From the NCBI RefSeq assembly GCF_900143005.1, contig NZ_FRCS01000004.1, positions 1 to 64,000 of the forward strand: 64,000 bases of DNA, in the 5' to 3' direction. Position 1 is the first letter of the stretch. Every line of letters starts with the position of its first letter. The translations under genes and the position numbers were made by a program. The notes under the pieces are model-generated. The model was given only the letters and a program-made list of their open reading frames with translations, had not been told where the DNA came from and did no database searches. This document shows, in pieces, positions 27,302-34,748 of this stretch. Origin of the DNA: Cryptosporangium aurantiacum (GTDB taxonomy: Bacteria > Actinomycetota > Actinomycetes > Mycobacteriales > Cryptosporangiaceae).

Positions 27302-28776
27302 CAGCTCTCGCCCCAGATCGAGAGGTCGCGGAGCGTCAGCGTCTTCACGACCGTGTAGTCCTCGATCATCGACCGGGGCGTCTCACGGCCGAAACCCGAA
27401 TCCTTGACGCCGCCGAACGGGACGTGGTCGAGGCGGTAGTTGGACGATCCGTTGACGATCAGGCCACCGACCTCGAGCTCGCGCCAAGCGGTCATGATCG
27501 TCCGGATGTCGGTGGTGAACAGCCCGGCCTGCAGCCCGTAGCGGCTGCGGTTGCACTCCTCGATGACCTCGTCCACGGCGTCGAACGGCAGCACGGCGAC
27601 CAAGGCCCCGAAGATCTCCTCGGTGACGACGCTCGCCGAGCGCGGCGGGTCGGCGACGATCGTCGGGGCTGCGGTGGCGCCGTCGCGGGTGCCGCCGCAG
27701 ACGATCGTGGCCCCATCCTCGGCGGCCTCCCGGCTCCACCGGACCACTCGCTCGGCCGCGTCGTCGTCCACCATGGAGCCCACGTCGGTGGCCGGGTCGA
27801 GCGGATCGCCGACGCGTAACGCCGCGACGCCGGTGCGGAACGCGTCCAGGAATTCGTCGAACCGGGAGCGGTGGACGTAAACCCGCTGCACCGAGATGCA
27901 GCTCTGCCCGGAGTTGGAATAACCGGTCTTCGCGCAGACGCTCGCGGCACGCGCGACGTCGGCATCCGCGCAGACGATCGTGGCGGCGTTGCCTCCGAGC
28001 TCCAGGACCAGGCGCTTCGCACCGGCCGCCCGGGCGACCGCGGCGCCGGTCGCGGCGCCACCGGTGAAGCTGACGACGCTCACCTCGGGAACGGCGCACA
28101 GGGCGGCACCGACCTCGCCTCCGCCGTGCAGCAGCTGGACCGCCTCGGGCGGCGCACCCGCCTCCAGCAGGATCGCGACGATCGCCGCGGAAACGGCCGG
28201 CGCCTGCGGCGGGGCTTTGACGATCGTCGTGTTGCCGGCCGCGAACGAGGCGCCGAGCTTGTGGGCGAGCAGATTGGCCGGTGCGTTGAACGGGGTGATC
28301 GCCAGGGTGACGCCTGTGGGGGCCCGGTAGGTCAGCGCGGTGTTGCCGACACCGCGGGCGAACCCCGCGACCGGAAGGACCTCGCCGCCGATCTGCCGTG
28401 CCTCCGACGCGCAGACGCGGAACGTGTCGGCCACGCGGTCCATCTCGCCGCGACCGTCCTTCACCGGTTTGCCGAGTTCGAGAGCGATCAGCCGGGCGAC
28501 GTCGTCCCGGTGAGCGGCTGCTACCGAGGCGGCGCGATCGAGGATGTCCGCGCGCGTCGCCGGCGCCAGTCCGGCAATCGTGCGCGCCGCCCGGCGGGCA
28601 TACCGTCCGGCGGCGGGGACGTCGCCGGACGCCGCGATACGCGCGCGGCTCACCACCGTCCGCAGATAGGGACCGACGCGCTCGATGGTCGGACCGTCGG
28701 TTACCCACTTCCCTCCGAGGAAGGACCCGACCAGAACCGGCTCGGAATTCTCCCCGCGGACCAGAAGAGAACTCAT
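27301..28776 (-). CDS. aldehyde dehydrogenase (NAD(P)+)
   Basis: 491 residues from ATG 28776; a GTG 16 codons upstream has its GAGGAG only one base away and was not chosen. Catalytic motifs: FTGGAATGAAVARAAGAKRLVLELGGNAATIVC (active Glu in ELGGN), GYSNSGQSCISVQRVYV (nucleophile Cys in GQSC), and EIFGALVAVLPFD. It oxidises an aldehyde to an acid or acyl product. It is the first gene of the 28.8-19.9 kb minus-strand operon (aldehyde DH, alcohol DH, TPP enzyme, binding protein, permeases, ATPase). Confidence 0.9.
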   Translation of the reverse strand: MSSLLVRGENSEPVLVGSFLGGKWVTDGPTIERVGPYLRTVVSRARIAASGDVPAAGRYARRAARTIAGLAPATRADILDRAASVAAAHRDDVARLIALELGKPVKDGRGEMDRVADTFRVCASEARQIGGEVLPVAGFARGVGNTALTYRAPTGVTLAITPFNAPANLLAHKLGASFAAGNTTIVKAPPQAPAVSAAIVAILLEAGAPPEAVQLLHGGGEVGAALCAVPEVSVVSFTGGAATGAAVARAAGAKRLVLELGGNAATIVCADADVARAASVCAKTGYSNSGQSCISVQRVYVHRSRFDEFLDAFRTGVAALRVGDPLDPATDVGSMVDDDAAERVVRWSREAAEDGATIVCGGTRDGATAAPTIVADPPRSASVVTEEIFGALVAVLPFDAVDEVIEECNRSRYGLQAGLFTTDIRTIMTAWRELEVGGLIVNGSSNYRLDHVPFGGVKDSGFGRETPRSMIEDYTVVKTLTLRDLSIWGES

Positions 28777-29111
28777 TGAACTGTCCTGATCAGAGGGGTA
28801 TGTGCTGTTCGGAGTCAATTGCACGCTCCTCGGCGAAGCCGGGCCAGCCCAATGTTCGAACTAGTACGTACACGGTAGGGACGGCGAAGCATTGGCGAAA
28901 GGACTTGATCGATACCTATCTGCCATAACGATTCGGTGATGGCGTGCCACAGCGTGGACCGTATGGACCGCTGGGCGGACTGCGTGTAACCTACGGGCGG
29001 CTGCTCGCCGCTGGCAATAGGCGAGCTCGGAAAGTTACCGATGGATGACACGACCGTCCCCGGACGACAATCACGCCGAGTCCCATGACGTCCTTCGGGG
29101 AAGGTGTATTC
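28777..29111. other. divergent promoter region between the aldehyde dehydrogenase operon and the IclR gene
   Basis: 335 bp without a gene. It contains a partial palindrome near 28863-28872 (TAGTACGTAC) and the IclR-type box at 28967-28979. The two large divergent units start here, so it should hold both promoters, but no confident -10/-35 pair was seen. Confidence 0.5.
28967..28979. promoter_or_regulatory. inverted-repeat box, shared with the 33.2 kb region
   Basis: ACCGC-TGG-GCGGA within TGGACCGCTGGGCGG. Two boxes of the same design (ACCGC-N3-GCGGT) precede the second binding-protein gene at 33167 and 33188, and the flanks TGGACCGCT and TGxGTGxxACC also agree. Probable binding site of the adjacent IclR protein. 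Confidence 0.55.
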
Positions 29112-29909
29112 GTGAGTGCAGCAACCGCAGACGACCGGTCTACCGGCAAGGACACCGCCGGCGAGGCCGCAGGAGTCCGAAGCGTCCAGCGCGCGATGGA
29201 CATCCTGTCGCTGCTGACCGAGGACCGGCCCGTGGTCACCATCCGCGACATCACGGATGGGACCGGATTGGCCAAGACCACGGTCATCCGGCTGGTCCAG
29301 ACGCTGGAGCAGACCGGCCTGCTCTGGGCCACTTCCGGCGGCTACCTCGCCGGGCCGGCGCTCTGGCGGTGGGCCCACCTCGCGCGGACCAGCTGGGAGA
29401 TGCCGCCCGAGATGACGCGCGCGATGCGGGACCTCTCGGCCAGGCACCGGGAGACCGTGAACCTCTACGGCACCCGAGACCTGACCCGGATCTGCCTGGC
29501 GCAGCAGGAGAGCCCACAGGCGCTGCGGCATGTCGTGCGCGTCGGCGACGAGCTACCCCTCTGGGGAGGCGCGTCGGCGAAGGTGCTGCTCCGCGATGCC
29601 GACGAGAGCCGGCTGCGGCGGATCGTGCGCAGCTCGCCCGAAGGTGCCGAGCGGCTGGCTCGCTTGCGATCCGAGATCGCCGAGGCGTCCGCGCGGGGTT
29701 TCGCGGTAAGCCACGGCGAACGCGAAGCCGGGCTCTCCGCCGTCGCGGTCGCGATCGAGGGCCGTTCCGGAGGCGTCGTCGCGGCGCTCACGCTGAGCGG
29801 CCCGACCGTCCGCTTCTCCGAACCGCAGGTCGACGCATTCGCGCAGGACCTGATCGGGGTCGCGCGGCGCCTCTCGGAGCGAGGCTTCGACCACCCATTG
29901 GGCGCCTAG
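29112..29909 (+). CDS. IclR-family transcriptional regulator
   Basis: 265 residues from GTG 29112, which has GGGAAGG seven bases upstream; an ATG nine codons earlier (29085) lacks a ribosome site. HTH: RSVQRAMDILSLLTEDRPVVTIRDITDGTGLAKTTVIRLVQTLEQTGLL. The effector domain is of the GAF-like IclR type (RVGDELPLWGGASAKVLLRDADESRLRR, GFAVSHGEREAGLSAVAVAI, ALTLSGPTVRFSE). It sits between the divergent operons and probably controls both, sensing a metabolite of the pathway. Confidence 0.88.
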   Translation: MSAATADDRSTGKDTAGEAAGVRSVQRAMDILSLLTEDRPVVTIRDITDGTGLAKTTVIRLVQTLEQTGLLWATSGGYLAGPALWRWAHLARTSWEMPPEMTRAMRDLSARHRETVNLYGTRDLTRICLAQQESPQALRHVVRVGDELPLWGGASAKVLLRDADESRLRRIVRSSPEGAERLARLRSEIAEASARGFAVSHGEREAGLSAVAVAIEGRSGGVVAALTLSGPTVRFSEPQVDAFAQDLIGVARRLSERGFDHPLGA

Positions 29910-29960
29910 CCCACAGATCACCGCGCGGTCGAGCCGATCGGCCGCGGAAGGAGCACGCCG

Positions 29961-31169
29961 ATGCAGGGACGACCGCTCGACGGGATCCGTGTCCTCGACC
30001 TGACCAACGTTCTCGCCGGGCCGTACTGCAGCTACCACCTCATGCTGTTGGGCGCGGACGTGGTCAAGATCGAGACGCCGGGACGCGGTGACCTCGCGCG
30101 TCACCTCGGACCGGACCCCGAGCTCAACCGAGCGGGTATCGGCGCGTCGTTCCTCGCCCAGAACGCGGGCAAGAAGTCGGTCGAGCTGAACCTGAAGGAT
30201 CTCGCGGGACAGCGCGCCTTCGAAAAACTCGTCGGTGTCGCAGATGTACTGCTGGAGAACTTCCGGGCCGGGGTGCTGGCCCGGATGGGCTACCCGTGGG
30301 AGCGGCTGCACGAGCTCAATCCGGGCCTCGTCTACTGCGCGATCAGCGGATTCGGCCAGACCGGGCCGATGAGTCAGGCACCCGCCTACGACCAGATCAT
30401 CCAGGGCCTGTCCGGAATGATGAGCGTCACCGGCACGGCCGAGACCGCTCCCCTCCGCGTCGGCTTCCCGATCGCTGACACCGTCGGCGGCCTCACCGCG
30501 GCACTCTCGATCAGCGCGGCGCTCGCCGCGCGGGCCCGCACCGGCGAAGGGGTCCACCTCGACGTCTCCATGCTCGAAGCGTCGCTGTCGTCGATGGGCT
30601 GGGCGGTCTCGAACTACCTGGTCAGCGGGGTGGCCCCGGAACCGATGGGTGATCAGAACTCGACTGCCGCGCCGTCCGGCACGTTCGAGGCCGCCGACGG
30701 CCCGCTCAACATCGCCGCCAACCGGCAGGAACAGTTCGAGACGTTGTGCCGTCTGGTCGGCCGGGAGGATCTGGTGCTCGACGACCGGTTCGCCGAGCGC
30801 GAGGCGCGGAAAGCGCACCGCGTCGAGCTGAACACGGAGCTCAACCGTGCGCTGCGTTCCCGCTCGGCGCAGGAGTGGGAGCAGATCCTGTCGGCCGCCG
30901 GGGTACCGGCGGCACGGATCCTCACCGTCCCCCAGGCGGTCGAGCTCGAACAGGTAGCGTCCCGGGGGTTCTTCACCGACGTGCCTCTCCCGGGCGGGGC
31001 CGCGCTCCCGGGCGGGAACGTAAGTACCGCGCGGGTCAGTGGGAACGGCGTCCTGTTCGATGGCGTCCCACTCCGGCCCACCGGACCGGCGCCGGCGCTC
31101 GGTGCCGACAACGCCCGCCTTCCCGAGCTGTTCACCCGTTGGGGAGCCCCGGCCGAGGTCACGTCATGA
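29961..31169 (+). CDS. CaiB/BaiF-type (class III) CoA-transferase
   Basis: 402 residues, GGAAGGAG upstream of ATG 29961. Family hallmarks: GIRVLDLTNVLAGPYCSYHLMLLGADVVKIETPGRGD with the catalytic Asp expected near residue 165 in the following domain, VELNLKDLAGQ, LLENFRAGVLARMGYPWE, NPGLVYCAISGFGQTGP, and AYDQIIQGLSGMMSVTG. It moves CoA between carboxylic acids (oxalate, carnitine or alkyl-succinate type reactions). Its stop overlaps the start of the citryl-CoA lyase-like gene, so the two probably act in sequence: activation then C-C cleavage. Confidence 0.9.
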   Translation: MQGRPLDGIRVLDLTNVLAGPYCSYHLMLLGADVVKIETPGRGDLARHLGPDPELNRAGIGASFLAQNAGKKSVELNLKDLAGQRAFEKLVGVADVLLENFRAGVLARMGYPWERLHELNPGLVYCAISGFGQTGPMSQAPAYDQIIQGLSGMMSVTGTAETAPLRVGFPIADTVGGLTAALSISAALAARARTGEGVHLDVSMLEASLSSMGWAVSNYLVSGVAPEPMGDQNSTAAPSGTFEAADGPLNIAANRQEQFETLCRLVGREDLVLDDRFAEREARKAHRVELNTELNRALRSRSAQEWEQILSAAGVPAARILTVPQAVELEQVASRGFFTDVPLPGGAALPGGNVSTARVSGNGVLFDGVPLRPTGPAPALGADNARLPELFTRWGAPAEVTS

Positions 31170-32008
31170 CAACGGACCGGGCCGCCTCCGCGGTCGAGAA
31201 CCCGTTCCGGAAAGAGGCCGCCGACTGGTGGGCGACCGCGGTGTCCCGGATCGAACCGGGCGTGATCGAACTGCGCGGTCGCCCGGTGCAGGAGCTGATC
31301 GGAACGATCAGCTTCCCCGCGATGATCTGGCTGCTCGTACGGGGCTCACTGCCCACCGACCGGCAAGCGGCGCTGCTGGAGGCCGCGCTGGTCGCCGCGG
31401 TCGACCACGGCCCGCAAGCACCGTCGATCGCGGCCGCGCGGATGGCGGCGACGTGCGGCGTCGGCCTCAACAACGCGGTGGCGACCGGCGTGAACATGCT
31501 GGGCGACGTCCACGGCGGCGCCGGTGAACAATGCGTCGAGCTGCTCACCGACGTCCTGGCAGCCGGCCTTCCGTTACCGGACGCGGCCGCCGCAACGGTC
31601 GCGGCCTGGCGGGCGCGGACCACCTACCTGCCCGGCTTCGGGCACCGGTTCCACCCGATCGACCCGCGCCGCGATCCGCTGCTGGCACTGGTCGACGCCG
31701 CCGTGAGCGACGGCGTCGTCGCCGGTCGCCACCTCGCGGCCGCGCGGGCCGTCGAGGAGGAGCTCAACCGCGGGCGGAGCCGCCCGATCCCGATGAACAT
31801 CGACGGCGCCACCGCCGTGATCTACGCCGAACTCGGCTTCCCCGCGCCGCTGGCCCGCGGCCTGTTCGTTCTCAGCCGCAGCGTCGGCATCCTCGCGCAC
31901 GCCTGGGAGGAGACGGGGAGCGGCCTCCGGAACAAGGGTCCGCTCCCCCGCTCGGTGCTGCCGACCTATCTCGAGCCCGCGAAGTCGCTCAGGCAGCCAC
32001 CGGCGTGA
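31166..32008 (+). CDS. citryl-CoA lyase-like (citrate synthase superfamily, short form)
   Basis: 280 residues from ATG 31166 (ATGA overlap with the CoA-transferase). It lacks the N-terminal region of true citrate synthases (about 430 residues) but holds their active-site segments: GVGLNNAVATGVNMLGDVHGGAGEQCVELL (His), FGHRFHPIDPRRDPLL (His/Arg), and DGATAVIYAELGFPAPLARGLFVLSRSVGILAHAWEE (Asp-like and C-terminal helices). This form matches citryl-CoA lyase relatives that cleave a 3-hydroxy-3-methyl- or citryl-CoA-like thioester. It could equally run a Claisen condensation. Confidence 0.8.
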   Translation: MTTDRAASAVENPFRKEAADWWATAVSRIEPGVIELRGRPVQELIGTISFPAMIWLLVRGSLPTDRQAALLEAALVAAVDHGPQAPSIAAARMAATCGVGLNNAVATGVNMLGDVHGGAGEQCVELLTDVLAAGLPLPDAAAATVAAWRARTTYLPGFGHRFHPIDPRRDPLLALVDAAVSDGVVAGRHLAAARAVEEELNRGRSRPIPMNIDGATAVIYAELGFPAPLARGLFVLSRSVGILAHAWEETGSGLRNKGPLPRSVLPTYLEPAKSLRQPPA

Positions 32009-33122
32009 CCTTGCCCTGGGTGATGACGCCGATGGAGGTGGTGAACATGCCCACGCCGGTTTCGTCGAAGGCGAAGCTCCCCAGCAGCCCGTTGTACGTC
32101 GTGTCTCGAATGGCCTCCGCGAGCTCCGCTCCGGTCGCGACGTCACTGTTCTTCAGCGCTGTGAGCAGGATCTGTGCGCCGTCGTAGGCCTTCGCGCCGT
32201 GCAGCTCGGGCTCCTCCTTGTAGGCCGCCCGGTACGCGTCGGCGAACTTCCGGGTCGCGTCGTTGAGGTCGTTGCTCAGGTATGCCGAGCTGACGATCGA
32301 GTTCTCCGCATTCTTCGCGCCGGCCGTTGCGAGGAACACCGGTGTCACCAGCGCGGCGCCGCCGATGAACGTCGCGTGGATTCCGAGTTCGCGGGCCTGC
32401 TTGGCGATCAGACCGGACTGGATCTCCTCCGCACCGATGAACAGCGCGTCCGGGTTCGTTTGCCGGATCGAGGTCAGGGCGGCGCTGAAGTCCTTCTGGT
32501 CGGCGGTCACCACCTGGCTGGCCAGCGGCATGACGTTGTGGCCGACTACTGCCTCGGTGAACGCGTCCTTCTCCCCCTTGCCGTAGGAACCGTCGTTGGT
32601 GATCAGGGCGATCCGGGTGATCCGCTTCCGCTCCAGGACGAACTGCGCGAGCGTCTCGTCGTACGCCGTGCTGGTCGGTCCGTTGAGGAACAGGAACGGG
32701 CTGGCGACTGCGACCAGGCCCGGTGACTGCCCGGAGGTGATGTTCGGGATCTTCGCCTGGCGCAGAATCGGTGCCATCGCGATCGTCACCGCGCTCTCCG
32801 CGGTACCGAGCATCGCGATGTACTTTTCGCTGACGATCGTGCGCGCCACCTTCGTGGCCACCGCCGGGTCGCCCTGCTCGTCGAAGACGTCGAGCTGGAT
32901 CTTGCGCCCGTTGATGCCACCGTTCTCGTTCCACTCGTCGATCGCCAGCTTGGCGCCCTTGAGCTCCCAAGCACCCAGGGCGCTGAGCCGGCCGCTCTGG
33001 GCGTCGGCGAGCGCGATTCTGATCGGTTCTTTGCTGGGACGACTGCAGGCCGCGGTGGTCGATGCCAGGGCCAGAACCAGCGCACCTATCAGGGCGCGCC
33101 GGGCTGCGCGAGATCTGAACAT
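31989..33122 (-). CDS. lipoprotein solute-binding protein, second copy
   Basis: 377 residues, paralogue of the protein at 23416-24561 (same blocks: PIRIALADAQSGRLSALGAWELKGAKLAIDEWNENGG; MLGTAESAVTIAMAPILRQAKIPNITSGQSPGLV; AKAYDGAQILLTALKNSDVATG). Signal peptide with lipobox TTAACS (Cys near 26). Its 3' end overlaps the convergent lyase gene by 20 bp. No permease or ATPase lies next to it, so it probably delivers a related substrate to the LivH/LivMG/LivF importer. A pair of inverted-repeat boxes upstream links it to the IclR regulon. Confidence 0.9.
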   Translation of the reverse strand: MFRSRAARRALIGALVLALASTTAACSRPSKEPIRIALADAQSGRLSALGAWELKGAKLAIDEWNENGGINGRKIQLDVFDEQGDPAVATKVARTIVSEKYIAMLGTAESAVTIAMAPILRQAKIPNITSGQSPGLVAVASPFLFLNGPTSTAYDETLAQFVLERKRITRIALITNDGSYGKGEKDAFTEAVVGHNVMPLASQVVTADQKDFSAALTSIRQTNPDALFIGAEEIQSGLIAKQARELGIHATFIGGAALVTPVFLATAGAKNAENSIVSSAYLSNDLNDATRKFADAYRAAYKEEPELHGAKAYDGAQILLTALKNSDVATGAELAEAIRDTTYNGLLGSFAFDETGVGMFTTSIGVITQGKVTPVAA

Positions 33123-33166
33123 GAGGCAGACACCTGTTCGGTGAGGCGCGCCCGCTGGGGCATTGG

Positions 33167-33200
33167 ACCGCTAGGCGGTTCTGTGTGACCGCTGTGCGGT
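33167..33200. promoter_or_regulatory. tandem operator upstream of the second binding protein
   Basis: ACCGC-TAG-GCGGT (33167-33179) and ACCGC-TGT-GCGGT (33188-33200) are perfect inverted repeats whose centres lie 21 bp apart, two helical turns. They match the box at 28967 near the IclR gene. Confidence 0.7.
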
Positions 33201-33267
33201 GACCCCAGAACATACGCCGAGGCCTCGCGCGCCGCCGACAAAAACAGGAACCTGCTGATTCGCTCCG

Positions 33268-33888
33268 TCAGGACAGGGCGGCGGAGACGCCCTCGTACGC
33301 GGCGACCGGCACCGCGCCGATGTACTCGTACTCGAGGATGAGGACGCCCTTCGCCGTCACCTCGTGGCGGACGAGCCGCAAGCCGGCCGTGAGGCCGTGG
33401 TGGTCGAACAGTCGCCGCCCGGAGCCGATGACCGTCGGCGCAACGGCGAGACGCACGGTGTCGACGAGTCCCTCGGCGAGCAACGCGCGACCGAGTGTGG
33501 TGCTGCCGTGGATCTGCAGCTCCCGTCCGGGTTGCTCCTTCAACGCACCGACGTCGCGAAAGGAGACCACCGCCGTCGGGTTCCAGGGTGCGTCGACGGG
33601 CCCGCTCGTCACCACGTACTTCGGCAACGAGTTCATGCGTTGGGTGTACGGGTCGTCCGGGTCGGTGATCTGCGGCCAGTCGCGGGCAAACGCGTCGTAG
33701 GTCCGCCGGCCCAGCAGCAAGCCGTCGGCGAGGCCGAGCCACCCGGCGGTGCGCTCGACGAACACCTCGTCGAAGTGCGGCACGAGCCAGCCGCCGCCGC
33801 TGAATCCGTCGCTGGTGTCTTCGGTGGGTGAGCCGGGGCCCTGGCTCACCCCGTCGAGGGTCACGAACTGCAGCAGGGCCAGCTTCAT
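33268..33888 (-). CDS. dihydrofolate reductase/RibD C-terminal domain protein
   Basis: 206 residues from ATG 33888. LLQFVTLDGVSQGPGSPTEDTSDGF, GLLLGRRTYDAFARDWP, KYVVTSGPVDAPWNPTAVV, and ELQIHGSTTLGRALLAEGLVDTVRLAVAPTVIGSGRRLFD make up the RibD_C/DHFR-like fold with an NADPH site. These stand-alone proteins (YyaP/YwjB-like) have no settled reaction. It overlaps the SRPBCC gene by ATGA and forms an operon with it and an ArsR regulator, a combination frequent in actinomycetes. A second copy is at 46029. Confidence 0.87.
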   Translation of the reverse strand: MKLALLQFVTLDGVSQGPGSPTEDTSDGFSGGGWLVPHFDEVFVERTAGWLGLADGLLLGRRTYDAFARDWPQITDPDDPYTQRMNSLPKYVVTSGPVDAPWNPTAVVSFRDVGALKEQPGRELQIHGSTTLGRALLAEGLVDTVRLAVAPTVIGSGRRLFDHHGLTAGLRLVRHEVTAKGVLILEYEYIGAVPVAAYEGVSAALS

Positions 33889-34346
33889 TCGACGACCCCC
33901 GCGAGCTGCGCGGTGACCGTACCCCAGCCGTCGGCGAAGCCGAGTTTCTCGTGCAGGGCGCGCGCCTCGGGATCGCCGTGCCGGACGAGGATCCGGTAGT
34001 CGGTGCCGTCCGGGTGGTCGGCGAACGTGATCTCGGCCGTCATGGGTACCGGCTCGGGGATGGCGGGCCGCCAGGTGCTGTCGATCGCATTGGTGAACAC
34101 GATCCGTTCGAGGTCGTCGACCACGATGAACGCCGCGTCCAGGTGCGGTCCGAACGACGACCCGTCGTCGCTGATCCGGGTCAAGAGGCCGCCGCCCGGA
34201 CGCGCCTCCAGCCGTTCGACCCGGCACAGGGCGGGCGCCGGAACCCACCACTTCTCGAACCTGGACGAGTCGGTCCACGCCCGCCAGACGGATCGGCGTG
34301 GCGCGCGGATCACGCGCGACAGGGTCAGGTCAAGGTCAGGGTTCAT
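33885..34346 (-). CDS. SRPBCC (AHSA1-like) protein
   Basis: 153 residues. LTLSRVIRAPRRSVWRAWTDSSRFEKWWVPAPALC at the start and DGTDYRILVRHGDPEARALHEKLGFADGWG near the end are the AHSA1/START-like fold with a hydrophobic ligand pocket. The function of this bacterial group is unknown; it is nearly always co-encoded with an ArsR repressor, as here (four-base overlap), and may bind the ligand that induces the operon. Confidence 0.88.
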   Translation of the reverse strand: MNPDLDLTLSRVIRAPRRSVWRAWTDSSRFEKWWVPAPALCRVERLEARPGGGLLTRISDDGSSFGPHLDAAFIVVDDLERIVFTNAIDSTWRPAIPEPVPMTAEITFADHPDGTDYRILVRHGDPEARALHEKLGFADGWGTVTAQLAGVVE

Positions 34347-34669
34347 TGCTCCTCTTCCAGCATGGTGGTGAGGCGGTCGGTGCGGTCCTCCCAGACGCGG
34401 CGCTGCTCGGCGAGCCAGTCGTCGATCACCGCGAGGCGCTCCCGGTTGAGCGCGCAGGTCCGCACTCGCCCCGACTTGACGGTGCTGATCAGGCCCGCCG
34501 ACTCGAGCACGCGGATGTGCTTCATGAAGGAGGGCAGGGTCATCCGGTACTCGCTCGCGAGTTCGCCGACGCTGGTCGGGCTGGCGCCGAGACGCCGGAT
34601 CACGCCGCGCCTGGTCGGGTCACCGAGAGCGACGAAGACTTCGTCGAGCACCGCAGAATACTGTGCCAC
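34343..34669 (-). CDS. ArsR-family repressor
   Basis: 108 residues, start placed at GTG 34669 because an earlier start (34684) would lie inside a long palindrome. Winged helix: VFVALGDPTRRGVIRRLGASPTSVGELASEYRMTLPSFMKHIRVLESAGLISTVKSGRVRTCALNRERL. There is no CxC metal motif, so it belongs to the non-metal ArsR group that precedes AHSA1 genes. The message may be leaderless or nearly so, since the palindrome abuts the start. Confidence 0.88.
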   Translation of the reverse strand: MAQYSAVLDEVFVALGDPTRRGVIRRLGASPTSVGELASEYRMTLPSFMKHIRVLESAGLISTVKSGRVRTCALNRERLAVIDDWLAEQRRVWEDRTDRLTTMLEEEQ

Positions 34670-34670
34670 G

Positions 34671-34697
34671 CGGCTAAGTATCACAGATACTTAGCCG
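34671..34697. promoter_or_regulatory. near-perfect palindrome, ArsR operator
   Basis: 12-bp arms (CGGCTAAGTATC and GATACTTAGCCG) around ACA, directly upstream of the ArsR start codon. Size and position fit autorepression by the ArsR protein of the ArsR-SRPBCC-DHFR operon. Confidence 0.8.
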
Positions 34698-34748
34698 CCA
34701 AGCAAAGTGTTTGTCGCGAAGCCTTACTGGGTCCTAGCCTCCTGACCT

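Noticed and set aside
31166-32008. True citrate synthase of the TCA cycle
   Set aside because: At 280 residues it lacks the N-terminal part, and it is coupled to a CoA-transferase, which fits a citryl-CoA-lyase-like enzyme better.
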